A stretch of DNA of 64,000 nt from Aculops lycopersici (Eukaryota; Arthropoda; Arachnida; Trombidiformes; Eriophyidae). This document shows positions 1 through 13,200 of this stretch, piece by piece. Below the pieces are notes generated by a model. That model was given only the letters and a program-made list of their open reading frames with translations. It had not been told where the DNA came from and searched no databases. Position 1 is the stretch's first letter; each line of letters starts with the position of its first letter. Location of the stretch: the NCBI GenBank assembly GCA_015350385.1, contig WNKI01000001.1:5091010-5155009 (forward strand), given 5' to 3'. The position numbers and the translations under genes are program-made.

Positions 1-1118
1 AGAGAGAGAGAGAGGAATTTTTGGGACTATGGCCGCAAGAATAGCGCAACTAAAAGCCATGATGTTGGCGCAAGATAACCATCCGTTCATTTTGTTTGCC
101 TTTGCTATCATCCTCATCGCCGTCGTCATCGTCGCGTGTCATCATTGTTGTGCATTTTCACGGCCTACCACTGCCACCGCCATTGCCACCACTACCTCCA
201 CCTCCGCCAACGCCACTCTTTTCACCTGCCAAACTTCCGGTTACCAAAACTTTGCTGCTCGCTTGCCCTGTACTAGCTACTGCTTTGCCATTTTAGCTCG
301 CGCCAGCCAACTTGCGAGAGCGACGAGGTAACGAAATGCAGGAAGTCGAGCGCTTGCTTTTGCTCATGTCTGCAGTGATGAGCTAAAGTCATAAATCATA
401 TGAGCCAGCTCTTGGCTACTCCAATGCTGGCAAGATTTACCTCGGCGAACCAAGGACGGTGGCGGCTGCAGTGGCAGTGGGAAAGGAGGAGGAGGCAACG
501 AGTGTTTGGTGGCAGCGACATTGGTAGCGGTTTCCTGGCACAGAAACTCTGATCCATTGGAAGACATAGAACGGGCAATAGAGAGAGAGAGCAGCACACA
601 GTAACGGCACCTAGCGACTTGTCGTCGATTCGATTCCCTTTCATTCAGTCGTGTTGCGTTGCTTTGTGCTGCAACTTTCGATAGTCCGACTTGAAATCAG
701 CGACGATTTCAATTAGTGCGCTAAATAGCCGCAGGTAAGTGACAGCGGCCAGGGTAGAGGCTATGAAGGTGGCAGTAGCAATGGCTTTAATGCAGGTGGT
801 ATTTGGCAACCAAGGCTCTTCGCACAGGTTACCTGCGCATTTCACTAACGATTGCTTGTCCCTTTGGAGCAAACAGCCGCTAGGTAAGTTTGTTTTCTGG
901 CTACAACAAAACAGCCACCTCTCTTTCTCTTTGTTGCTACATTTGTATCAAATCGATTGTATCAGTTTGATTGAGGAGCCAGCCATCTAGCCGAGCGACT
1001 GGGTGGATAAGTGGCCGCCAATTTGCGTTTCAACTTTATCGCAAATTAGACGCCACGTGCTATCCACTATTCGTAATTGAAGGTCTAGTTTTTATTTATA
1101 TACGGCCACTTTTATATA

Positions 1119-1126
1119 TATAAAAG
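1119..1126 (+). promoter_or_regulatory. TATA-box-like core promoter element
   Basis: TATAAAAG follows an alternating TA run. TCAGGG (A at 1154) and TCAGTT (A at 1166) lie downstream; TCAGTT matches the arthropod initiator TCAKTY, although its spacing (47 bases) is longer than usual. The only short frame just downstream begins at 1294 and would encode 39 residues without recognisable features. A noncoding or leader exon is therefore possible. Confidence 0.35.
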
Positions 1127-1470
1127 TCGGCGGTTTTGTTGGAGCCCGTCGTCAGGGGCAATCTCAGTTGCACCCTTCGGTCGGCTGGTCGGTCAACTAA
1201 AACTAATTGGAATTTGCCCTTTCGCTTGGCTGCCGGCGTCGAGTCCGGGTTCTGTTCAGGTCAGGGATCGTCGAGTTTTCAGCAATCTGTTCAAATGCCA
1301 GGAAAGGATCGGAAGGCCGAAAGTGAGGAGCGTAAAGTTAAAGTGGCAGTGGAATTTGTGGTTGGACCGGTGGTTCGACTTCCCCTCCAGCCGTATACCA
1401 CTAAACTCGTGTAAACTATTATGCTCTCGATTGGTGGTTGCACTTGCGCCAAACAGTGAGACCAGACCAG

Positions 1471-1505
1471 ATGAGATGAGATGAGATGAGATGAGATGGG
1501 ATGGG
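1471..1505. repeat. ATGAG pentanucleotide repeat
   Basis: Five perfect tandem ATGAG units (1471-1495) are followed by two ATGGG variants. This is an ordinary microsatellite. Confidence 0.9.
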
Positions 1506-4425
1506 ATTCATTTATTTATTCACCTGCAGCCAATTCGATGGCCGCTATCACTTTGATGTCGGTTACAACAACACTGTGGTGTCACCCTAAGTCGGTGGCT
1601 AACCTGGAAGCGTTTGCTGGTGCTATCCCTGTCTGTTTTGTCACGAGGGTTACAAGATTGGCAGGCGCGACGATCGGTTGACGCACAACTCCCGGCTCCA
1701 ACCACCGACCGAGAAGGACGCGATGCAACTCTGAGTTTGTGCCCCACCAAGCGACCCAAAAGGACAACTGGCGCTGAGCGACGGAGGCGCCAGTTGTCTC
1801 GCGGGACTAGCGGCGCCTCATGAATGACAGAGCAGTGGGGGCGCACTTGTTGTTGTTAAGATGGATGCCAACAGAAGGGGCAACAACTATGACGACAAGC
1901 ACGCAACTTCCGGCGGCGCGATTTCTCCGCTCATCTCATTGGCGAATCAATTTAGATGATTGGATTGGCTAACTTTTCTCTTTGCTCGAAACTGGGAACT
2001 TGGAATTGCGGCAAACTTGGCAAGACTTGAACCTCTCGAGTGGCTCCCAACCTTCCGCCCTTGCTTCTCTGGGCTTTTGTCCCATTGGCTTTGCGCTTTT
2101 CCCGACACACGCACACATACAGTGGCCCGCCAAACAAGGAGTCTGCTACACGAGCGCAAGCCACTCCACTCGAGAAGCGGAAAGGGGGTGGCGGCGGCGC
2201 CCGTCGACGCCGCCAAGGGGATTCAATGAAAACTCGTTCGCATGAATGAGAGCAACTGAGCAAGTTAGAGGGGAAGGGGGAAAACCAAAGACTTTTTCCA
2301 GTTTCTTCCCCCGCCCCCAATTCTAAACCCAAAACTTGAGTGGAAAAATAGGACTATGATCGAGAGGTTTAGACGACTGCTTCGCTTGCCTGCCTACTGT
2401 GAGCTAATAAGCCTGCTAGCCACTCGAGAGAGCCGAGTGGGGGTGGCAGTGGGGTTGTGCAATTTTGATGCTAATGATTTGCATGTGATCATCATCATCG
2501 CCGCTACCGTGGCCAGCACAGTGGGCGCATAATATTGGCTTCGGCAAAGTCTCAAGTCCGTATACACGTATACAGTGGAGTGAGAGAGAGAGAGAGAATC
2601 GGTACAGTACTTGAGCGCGAATGGCGCACAAAGTGCATAGCGCCGCTCGGGGCGCATAGCGGCGCAAGCGGCCCGAAAGTAAGCGAGTGACTGGGTGAGT
2701 GCGAACAAGTGTTAGTTAGGGAAAGGGGGAGAAGAGAGAGAGGCGAAGAAAAATGATCCATTTGAAGCTCGACGAGATGATCACCATCTCCGCCGCCGCT
2801 TCTCCTACTACTGCTAGTAAGCCAAAAGCGCAGCCGACTCGATTACCGTCGCGGAATTCACGCGGTGGCGGCGCCGACGACGACGATGGATTTCCGGCCA
2901 ATCGGTTTACGTTGGCAGCGATATCAACGGCACCGATTTGCGCCCAACTTTTGTGTCATCATCGAGGATATCAACGGCAACGACGACTTGGTTAGTTTGC
3001 GTGCTAGTTAACTGAACTCCATCCACTTTCATCGAGTCGGATGGCCGGTAGTGGAGTAGTTGGTCTGTTGCGATTACCTCATCATCATCCAAAGAGGAGG
3101 TTAGATTTAAACAATCTTTTTCAAGGCATCCTTTTCGCTATTGGCCAAGTGGCTCGTGCAGCCGAACTGTTTTGAGAGCCAGAAAGAAGATGAGGCTTTA
3201 GATTAAGTTCGAGCTTGAGTTTCAGTGGACCAATTGGATTGTTTGCGGCTCCCCGGTTGCGGGTAACTAGCAAGTGTCGTTTGCGAGTATAATTTTGCCG
3301 CTCCCTTGCTGCGACAACCACCTTGCGTTGGTGACTCTGTCATTCGACGCCTCAATTGATCAGCTACGGTAACGGCAGCGGTAGCGGCATCGCGTTAAAG
3401 CAACGGAAGCGGCGGCCGAGACAAACACGCTCGCCGCCGCCACTGATGACGTAATTGACACTTGAGAGTTTCTTCTTTCCTCTCCCTACTCTACTTTGCT
3501 CTACTCTACTATACTCTACTCTTCTCTACTTAACTCCCCCTTCCGCCGACCGGTTATCTCAACCAGAAAGTGAGGCCAAATTGATTTCGGCGAGTCGGAG
3601 TTTAAGTCTCGGTTGCTGTCAGTGTTGTCGTTGCCTGCAGACGGGTCCGTCTCCGTCATACAGAGACTGGGGCTCGAAGGCAGGGGCGCTTGCCACACAC
3701 AATCCAAGTTGAATTTGTCAACTAGCTGGCTAGCTAGACCAGCGTCTTCCGGTTGTCATGCCAATACCATTGCAAGCCTCACGTACGTCATCTCCCATGA
3801 GACACTCTTTAAAGTTTTAAGGACTTGGAGGAGGTGAGTGTAGTGGCCGCCAGTTGGTTTCCGATCGGCTCGCGAGGGACGATTCTGTTTTCCTTGGATT
3901 ATATCAATCGGCAGCGAGTTCAAAGTAGCAGCCGGTGGGTAGAAAGAAGGAGGAGAACGAGACGTTAGTTTATAATTCCATTTAGCTCGCGCTTCTTTTC
4001 CTCCCACTTGAGACACGGCGACGACAACGACGAGAGAGACTTATGCGGAAGTAGAGGCGCCACTGAGCTTGATTGAGTCATCAATTCGCTAGAACCGGAC
4101 TCCCGTCGGCCGGTGAGTATGTGCCTCGAATTTTGGATCACCTCTCCTCCCTCTCTCTCTCGCTCTCTTTCTCGTTAGAGGGAGGCGATTGGCAAGTGGT
4201 AGGTCCGTCAGGCCACTTGCACTGGTGGCTCGAATTTCACTCAAATCGTTCGGCTCAGGAGCGAGTCGTCCATTTGAACGAGACAAAGCGACCAACGATG
4301 TCTCTCCGACTGGTCACTCGATTGGCTGCTGCAATTGTGTCGGTTCCATTCTTCTCACTCGTCGTCGAAGTCGTCGCAATCGTTGCCGTCGTCGTTGGTG
4401 AGTGGCGACCAATCAATTTACTCGA

Positions 4426-4626
4426 ATGTCGCATGATGAGCTTGCAGCCGAGACTTTAGAGGCTGCACTACAGAGAGCCGATTCGATTGCTGAGGATAAG
4501 GAAAGGGAGGACAAAAGACTTGAGATGCTGCAAATCAGATCAACGCTGCCATCCGACGCGATTGAGCTGGAGCAATTTTGTCGCTCCAGCTCCAGTGGTT
4601 TGCTGGAAGTGGCAAACTCATGCTAG
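4426..4626 (+). CDS. Candidate small ORF (66 residues), unrecognised
   Basis: This frame runs from ATG at 4426 to TAG. Its N-terminal two thirds are rich in E, D, K, R, A and L and would form an amphipathic helix (EDKEREDKRLEML is typical). That differs from the R/S/P-rich chance frames around it. I recognise no family and see no good promoter. A perfect 10-bp hairpin (4564-4592) lies inside its 3' part, and a second hairpin begins one base before the end of the stop codon. It may equally be a chance frame or part of an exon of a longer transcript. Confidence 0.22.
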   Translation: MSHDELAAETLEAALQRADSIAEDKEREDKRLEMLQIRSTLPSDAIELEQFCRSSSSGLLEVANSC

Positions 4627-4654
4627 CAGCTAGCCAATTATCTGGCTAGCTGCT
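4564..4654. repeat. Two adjacent perfect hairpins
   Basis: The first inverted repeat has 10-bp arms (4564-4573 and 4583-4592; arm GAGCTGGAGC) with a 9-nt loop. The second has 12-bp arms (4625-4636 and 4643-4654; arm AGCAGCTAGCCA) with a 6-nt loop. Both are perfect. They could form tandem stem-loops in RNA from either strand. I see no match to a known structured RNA. Confidence 0.6.
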
Positions 4655-7600
4655 TATCACTTGGCCAACTGGCTGATTTTGGCCTTGAGTGGCAGAAGAG
4701 GAGGGGAGGATATGCGAGCCCCTGGTGTGCTTCGTGCCAACCAGCACAAGGCAACGAGCTAACAAGTGTCGGTGTGGGCAAATATTCGAGTCATCCGAAG
4801 AGAAGTGAGGAGAAGCAAGTGACTGTGGTCTTTAGTGACGACGACAACGATGACGGTGACGATAAACTCGACAGGCACACGATGAAGTTGATTATCGTCG
4901 CCTTGGTTGGCGTTGAACCGATCGATCGTTTTTGGGCCGCCCACATCTGGGGCTGTCGCCTGTGAGGCGCATAAAGGTAGCTGGCAAATGGCCGCTAGTA
5001 AACAGTAGCAGGAACAGCTGGTTTTGGTCAGTGACCGGAAGTCGCTTAGTTGAGTTTACCTGTCGACGTCGATTTGAGTTTGTGGCGGCAGCGTGCAAGT
5101 GCTGAAGTGGAGGTGGTTGTTTGGATGATATCTAGTCACTTTTAGTGGCCGTTGGTCAGTTTAGCTGTTGCTGTTGCGAGAACAACACCAACACTGCGCG
5201 AGCTTCTAGTTAGTGACTTACGGCCAAACTTTGGGCTTGGCACCTATGTGTTAGCTACCGGTGGCCACTCTGATCACTATTAGTTGTGCACAATGTCGAG
5301 TTGGCAATAGAAGCCAGCTGTTTGAAGTTGCGAGCAAGCGCAAGAGTCACAATCATCACCACGACGACGACGACGACGACAATGACGACAACTTGGCGAC
5401 CAGGAGTCATGATTAGGGCGCCTGGCGCGCGTAGAGCAGGCCGCCAAGTGGCCGGCGGCCAGGGTGGCAGTCACAACAGCAGTCGTGCGCTAAGGTGGAG
5501 CCAATTCGGTGGCGTTAAGTGCCTTGGTCACTAGCCCGCCGGTTAGTTTGTGGCCGAAGCAAAACACTGGCGAGCTAGTGTTTTAATTAATGGGCTCGAG
5601 GCGAAATGGCGTCAACCGCAGGCGCGGACAGCAACCACTTGGTCGCCCCGCCTTAGCTGGCAGCTCGTCCACAACTACTGCTACAAATGCTGTTGTTGTT
5701 GTTGTTGTTGTTTCTACTTCTACTGTTAGCAGTGGTAACAGTTGCCACCTTGGAAACCAGTCGTCAACCAGGAGACACCAGCTAAAACCAGCACAGCAAA
5801 CCGGCCGGCGAGCTGACAACGATTGTGGCCATTAATTTTGACCGCCGCCAACCAGGAAGCCATCCAGTCAGCAGACGAGAGACTAAAGCAAACTCGAGCA
5901 AAATTCTATGGCCAAAAAGTGCCGCGAGCCTCCGGTGCAAAGTGAAGGTCGCGCAACGCAGCGCAACTCAACGCGAACGCTACGCACTTCCGCCTGGCTC
6001 TATGGGATAAGTCGGCGGTTGTAACAATTGCGCCAATCGAAAGCGGCGAGCAACGTGGCAAGATGCTTCGAAAAACTTTAGCCGATGAGTGATGATCTTG
6101 GCGCCACTGCTACTACTGCTGCTGCAGCAGTTTCTATTGCTTCTTATTCTTCTTCCTCCAACGCCACCACTACTGCCACTGACCAGCTGGCGGCGATAGT
6201 TTGCCTGACCGTCTGTCTTCCCGTTCGACTGTCTGTCTGTCTGTCTATCTGGCGCCACGAGCGCAACTTGCACACAAATAAACGGCCTCCCAGATGGAAG
6301 CCAATCAGCTGACTGGTCGGCCGGCTAAGTCTCATTGAGGGACCAAGGGGACCCGTTGGTTTGCTGGCCTAGCGGCCGGCAAAAAAAGATGGAATTGCCA
6401 CTCGGCGATCATTAGCTCGCTTATTGTGAGCTAGTGTTAGTGTAGAGACTTGGAGTGAGACTTGGACATAGAAAGAGAGAAAGTAGTTATGTGTAAGCGA
6501 AAGAGGGGAGCCCATTGAAGCCAACTGGTGCCAGTGGATCGAGTTGCTGCTTCGAATATAGTAGCAAACAGCAAGCACTCGCGCGCTTCCGGTCTGAAGC
6601 GCGAATAAAACCCCAATGGATCTCTCCCGCGCTGGTCGCGCAACGATCGGCGCTTAGGTTGAAAGGCGGCGGCGTCGCGCGAGGCGTCGAAATGAAAACT
6701 CGCTCTCTGTGCTTCGGGTTGCGTGAATTTACTTGCGACTTTCGGGGCCCTGCAAGGAGGCGAGAGCAAGAGCAAGAGCGAGAGCAGCGGCGGCAAAGCT
6801 GGAGGCCGCCGTCGAGAGGATAGGGGAAAGGGGGCGAGAAAAACAATTAATCAAATGGTAATCTCGCACTCGTCGTTGTTGCTCTTCTTGTTGGCGCTTC
6901 CATTTTGCGCGATGAAAGCGAGACGCTTCGTTCTTGCCAACTTTGGCCTCGCGCTCTTTCGGCCGGTTGGTCAACGCGGAAGTTGCATTGAGCTCAGAAA
7001 AGTGGCGCCCGTTTGGGCGACAAGAGGGAGAAAGGAAGCGTTGCACCTACACTGGCACTTCTTTGCCTGTTAGCCATTCACATCTGTGGCCATCGATGGG
7101 AAGCGTGTGTTTGTTTGAGAGGCAAAGTGATGGAGTGCGCCGCGCAGTGGCACTTTCGCACTTTTAGGTTGCCGGTTGATTGACGAGTGGCCGATTGGAA
7201 TTTGCACCGCATTTGCCATTCATCTCCTCTAACAACCTACCAGCTCAGGGGGATGTGTATATATGACCTGCCGATTGGTTCATGTGCTTGGCTCATGAGG
7301 ATTAAGTTTTGTGATGGGATAACCAACTAAACTAGTTGCGTCCAGGGCCATTTGTTTTGGCACGAGTCAGCTTGGAGCTTAAAGTCAACCGAAAGTTGAG
7401 TCTCAAATGAGGAACTATGATTGTTGCTCGAGCAAAGGCTGCTTGGTGGAACCAGAAAAATGCTCGGACACTTGTTGGATTCTCTACTTCCTCCAATTGC
7501 AATTACGTTGGCGTTTCTAAACACCGACTTTGGAAAGTTTTTTCCAACCTTCATAAACTCGTCTCGCCGGTCCCACTGTGTGTTTCGGGTGCCTATCGAC

Positions 7601-10251
7601 TGATCGGCGGCTCCCGTCATCAGCAAGTCGCACTATTGTCGACAGTTTGCCATAAAGTGTGCCAACGAGTGATGGAATTTACGGCACATCCATCATGTGG
7701 GGCGCCTGCATCAGACTGCGCGAGCCTCTGGTATCGCGACCTAGGTAACTGCTCTCCCTCTAGCTCGATGGGCGTCGGCTGCGCTTTTGCTCCCTCTGAC
7801 TCATCAGGCATGAGCATGGAGGATGGGAGGTGAGCTGCCCATCGCTAACCGACTGCTGATTGCGTGCGCTGACCTCGCCTTAAGCTGCCCATTTGGCTTT
7901 TTGCGCAGAGTTGGATGAGCAGCGACTTGTTAGCTAGCGACTTACATCCGCTAGCTTGTGAGTATGAGTCGTGAGATAGCGAGATTTTAGATGTGGTTGT
8001 GTGTGTGTGTTTGTGTGTGCCTCTCATAATCGTCGAGCTGACTCTAATGCTACTGCTGCCACTAGCACAATAACAACAACAGCATCAGCAGCAACAACCT
8101 CCACCAGCGCTACGTGAAACTCGAGCCGCCGGTGGGCTTTGCTCTTTTCTAGTTCTGCTGCCGGTGGTTTTCAGCGCCTCGTTAGCGGAATCATCCAGCA
8201 GCAAGTGTCAGTGCCAGCTGAACCCTCGGATATCAATGCCTCCCGTGAAGACGGAGCAAAACCACAACACAGACTCTCCTTCTGCTTGGCTTTGGTTGTC
8301 AAAAGAAGCGCCAAAAGTCAACTCACTCTCATTTCTTCTCCTTCTCAAACTTGACTCTTCTTTTCTATTCTTTTATTCGCTCTTAAGTGAAGAGAGGAGA
8401 CTAGACTTTTTTGCTTGCCGCGCCTGCAGTCTAATTCAACAAACGGTCGCCGAGCGGAAGCGGCACTGAGCATGTTGGCGCCACTTCCGCCCATAGCGAC
8501 CTAGAATCTCGGCCAGCATCTCGCCGCATTGACCAGAGGCAAAAACGTACTGTGTTTGCGGTTTTCCTCTGGATCACTATACGCCGACCACCACGACTCG
8601 AGACTCGAGGCCAACAGGAGGCTCAAATACGAGAATAATGACCGGCTTCCCTTGGCGCTGGTCGCGAACAAGTTGCTGTGCTCACACATTTTCCCAGCTC
8701 GAAAGCCGCCGTCGATTTGTCTTCCTCCTTCTTGAGTTCTGTAGAAGTTGTGGTGGTTGTGTTGGTGGCCACGATGAAACAGAATGGAGAATAATCTCTT
8801 TGGCTTGCGCTCTCGGTCTTGCCGTCTACTTTCAATTGCAGTGAGAAGAAAGTTCCACTTCTCTTCTCTTCTCATCTCCGTTTTGTGAGCTCCATTTTTC
8901 TCCTCCACCAACTCGGCCAACTCCCCTCCCTCCTTCTCCCAAGGTTCAGTGAGGAAAATGAATTCCTTCGCGAGCATTAAGTTTTCTCTACCTCGCCTCT
9001 AAATGGCGCCACCACAGAGAAGCGCCGCAATTAGAGTCGAAATTTGTTGTGGTTGCGGTCGTCATTGTCCACTAGTCATCTCCTTTGCCTTGCTAAGCTC
9101 TGGCCCGTCCAAACTCGCAAGTTTACCGTAACAGACCAAAACAGTAAGGTCATTCAAATGCCAGCGTGGACTTGGGAGGGGGGGAAGCCGGATGTCAATT
9201 GCAGCAGCAGCGCCACCACCGAAAGCCGCTGCTTCTCCTCCCGGCCTCTCGGCAAACAGACGACCACGAGCCGGTGGCCATTTCTCCGTCCGCCCCAATG
9301 TCCCGAACGCGAAACAAAGGCGAGGTGGTTGGTTGCGGCCGGCAACTATTCAGCAAGTGGTTGCCGAGATTTGCGTGTGCCACTCACCGAACGACGAATC
9401 CATTCTTCAGGTCGAGCCAACTGCTTATTCCGACATCAATGGCAGCGAGAAGACTTGGAGTCGCAGTTGCACTTTGAGTTGGACCTTCACTTTCACTTTG
9501 ACTTGGACTCGCAGCGACCGGAAGTGCCGGCGACTCGTGTGTGTGAGAGAGAAAGAGAGAGAGCCAACTGGCAGCTCGCCGGCTGACTAACGGCGAGATT
9601 AAGGACGAATGTCAAATGGGCTACATTAAATTAAGCGGCAGTCTAGCTAACCGCAGGCTTGTGGTTTGAACTAGCGAGCGAACGAAAAATAGTTGGAGTA
9701 GAGGTGGTGGCGATGCCAGTGGTTGAGCCAATAGGCTTGGGGCCAAATCAGTTGGTGTTCAGCCAATTGGTCACTTGGTTGGTCTTTTGGTCGGTGACCA
9801 CCGCAACTCACTCATAGGACCAACTTTCTTACACTTGGCTGATTGGCAATTAGGTTGCCCTTCCTCCCCCTTTTGCTGGTCAACTTTTAATGCTGCTACT
9901 TTGCTCTCCTTTGCCTTCCTTTCCATTGTCGCTGCTACTGCTGCTTTTAACGACCGCAACTTGTCGCCAGGTTGTCGTCGTGATCGTTATTGTTGTCGGC
10001 GGTGGTGGTGGTGGTGGTGGTGGCTGTTGAGGTGGAGGTGGATTTTCCTATTATTTTCAGGCGAAAAAAATTGCCACTGAAATCGGAGCGAGCAAAATAA
10101 AACTTCTCCTCTTCTGCTCAAATCTTTCGGAGTTTTCGATTACCAAACGGACAAACAAACTGAGAGAAAGAGTTGGAAAACTGAGAGGAAAAAGCTCGGC
10201 AACTAAAATAAAAAATGCCAACCACGAAGTGGCAAGGGAGCACTCAAATGG

Positions 10252-13200
10252 TCAAGCCCGCAAATAATCTTGCGCCAGTTGATTCTTTTCAACGTCAACT
10301 TGATCGCCCGGATCAACTTGAGTTGTTGCAACAACTAATGAGCCGCCACCTAAGTGACCATCCACTGAACTCGTTGGACTCAACTCCAGGATTGAGTTTT
10401 GCTCGCTGAAGCGCACGAGGGAGCGTCGTCGTCGCTGCCGCCCTTCCACTTGGTCCGATTGCTCCTCGAATTGGCCAGCGATTGTTTCCTTCGATTGGAG
10501 CTCGTTTGACTTTGTGGTTGCGTTGTTTTTGTTGCCCGTTAGCTTGAGTATCGACTTGAGCCTTTTTGAGGCGCCCTGCAAGCTAACTGGTGGCTCAGGC
10601 GACGGCGCACAGTCCATCACGACAGGTGGCTGCTCGCTCCTCTCAATGGAGCGAGCAGCTTCCATTGAACCACTTGAATCCATTGCAAGTCCCTCGCTTC
10701 CGGCTAGCGATTCCAACGAATTAGCGCCTCGATCGCTTGCATCGTGATCATAGTCATGGCCGTCATCTAGTGCGTCATTATCCTCATCACTCGCTAAGTC
10801 GCCGTCTAGAATTTTCTCTTGTGCAAATTTCCTCTGGCCACCGGCGCCAGTTTGGCCGCAGCAGATTGTTCGGCCACCGGAAGCGGCGAGTTGCGACCGA
10901 CGGCTACTTTGGCTAACTCGCCAATCGGCGCCAATGGGAACGGCAACGACGGCTGCCAACTTGGAGCCTCTACCATCGCGAGCAAAATCCTCTATCTCGA
11001 TTGCGGCAACCTTCTTTTCCTCCCCCTCCTCTGCCGAGTTGGATGAAACTGGCGCACAAATTGATTGTTTGCCCTCCGGACTACTGGCTAGCGACTCTCG
11101 CTCTTGTGGCTCGTTTAGATCCTCCTCGTCGTTGCCATATAATTCCGCTGGTTGTGGTAACTTCAATCCAGCTTCTGGGGCACACAATTGAGCGCCATCT
11201 ATGCGCGAGCTCGCGAGTTGGTTTTGCTCATATTGCCCGCCAACTCCAAACCCAACTCCAATTTTAGCCTCAGCTTTGGACTCAAAGTTGTTGGTGGCCA
11301 ATTTGCTGGGGTCGCCATTATCGGTAGCATCAATGGCCACTGCTGCACCATCGCCACCACCAATGGCACCAACATGCGCAAATTCGGTGGCGTCGCTGCC
11401 TACTTCCGGCGGCGACGCCGGTTTCATCGTAGCCAAACTACTGGCTTCTAAGACTGGTTCCGGTTTTGGCTCCTGGTCGCCAGCAGTTGAGGCTGCAACT
11501 CTCTCGCCTTTTTCCTGCTCCCACTCCGCCGAGTTATCTGTCCGCTTATCTCCCGAATCAGCTGGCAGCGACTGTAACTGCCACTGCGGCTGCAAATGCA
11601 ACTTCAGCTCCAGATCAGACTCTTTGGTAGGAATCGCGGTCGCAGCTTCGGTCGTCGACGACGACGACGGCGAAACTTTATCCCCTACTTCCGGAAGAGG
11701 AGACTCCGAGTCCAAAATGGGCCCAGATTCCGTGGCAGTCGGCTGAAATGTTGCCGCCGCAGCTCCAACCGCCGAGCTGGCAACAAAGGCAACCGCGGAG
11801 GTGGACGTTGCAACGCCAACTGCCTCGCCATCCGGCCCATCGACTCCGAGGCAGTCGGTGTCGTTTGCAATGGCAGTGATGTTGCTGGCAAGATCAGGAG
11901 CGGCAAGCGGCTCGCTACGGCCAGTGGCACCGCTAGTCTCGGGCGAATCGATTAATGTTGATCCCAATGGCGAGTTTAATGGTGCTTCAAAGTCCCGCTT
12001 TCCCCTCTCAGCCCCAAAGCTGAAGGAGTTTTCGGCTGGCTTTGGATGGTGAGTTTCCTCGTTTCCTCGTTGCTTTGGGTCGGTCGCGTGGCCAAACAAG
12101 AGAGAGGTGCAGCCGTTTCCCTTAGGAGCGTCGGTGGTTGTTGCTGCTTCACGTTCGCCGCTGCCGCTGCTACCGTTCTCGGGGCGGCCAACGTGAGCGA
12201 CCTTCGCGAGTTTTGTCTTCTCGTCTTCAATGGGACCTAGCGACTTGGTTGCAACGGAACCAGCGGCGACTCCCTCAACTTGATTTCCAGAGTTTCCCGC
12301 CGCCTCGTGGCCAAGCGAAAAGTTGGCCAGCTTCGAGTGTTGCGCCAACTCGCTCTCAGAATTGTGGCCGGCCTCCATGTTGGTCTTGGCGGATTTCGCG
12401 TGCTGATCTCTGGCTTCCGCTTGCAGCGCCTCGGTGGCGCCATTTATAGCATGCAGCTGCTCCCCCTGTTCAACTCCACGTTGTTTATCATCTCCACGAT
12501 GTTCAGGCGTGTAATAAACATTCGTGTCATCAGTAGAAGTAGTGTTTCGTTCACTGCTGCCACTAGCATGAAAACTCAGTGCTGACGACATCGCCCTCGA
12601 CAACTCGAAAATGTCGCCTCGAATTTGATCTCTCGCTTGGTGGCGGCCAGGGTTAACATTGGCACTCGTTGTGTTGTCAAAAGAATTTGCGCCATTGTAA
12701 TATATTGCAGCGCTCCTACTTTGGCTCACAGTTTCAGTTTGCGAGTTTAGTGGAGTCTCGTCTCCACTTCCGCTTCCATCGTTGCAATCATAACGGTTAT
12801 TATTGAGAGCTCTATTTCTTTGCCAGGATCTGTTTACACTCGCCATAAACTTGGCCTCGTTTTCACCATCAACATCGCGGCCACCTCCGAAGTCAGTTAC
12901 CTGGCCATTGATGCAACTCTTTGGTGGTTGGTGGCTTGAAAAAGTTGCTGGCATTGATCCATAATTATTATGATCACCAACCGAGCCAAACTCGCTCCCC
13001 GCCGAGATTGCCAAATCCACTTCCGGTTCGAGTCTCTCTCCTCTCTGTTCTAATCCACTTGCATCTACCACGAGATTTAACCCACTTTTTGTCGTGGCCT
13101 CCTCCTCCTCCTCCTCTTCCTCAATTTCACGTGAACTCGGCGCCGATGACATTTGCGCTGCAGTTGTATCCGAAGCGGTAGCGGTGGCTGTAGTCGTAGT

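Larger units (their letters stand above)
1..10251. other. Gene-poor region, no supported gene
   Basis: I find no open frame here with a recognisable domain or convincing coding character. The many 60-180-codon frames are rich in R, S, P and L and overlap each other on both strands, as expected for GC-rich low-complexity DNA. Simple repeats are present: AG at 1-14, ATGAG at 1471-1495, TG near 7994-8018 and GGT near 10000-10020. Isolated splice-donor-like GGTAAGT strings occur near 735 and 885, so noncoding exons cannot be excluded. The start of the window may cut through a gene lying to the left. Part of the right end is probably the 3' UTR of the leftward gene ending at 10,252. Confidence 0.6.

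Noticed and set aside
8501..8977. 158-codon minus-strand frame
   Set aside because: Its composition matches random reading of this GC-rich region; there is no domain, signal peptide or promoter.
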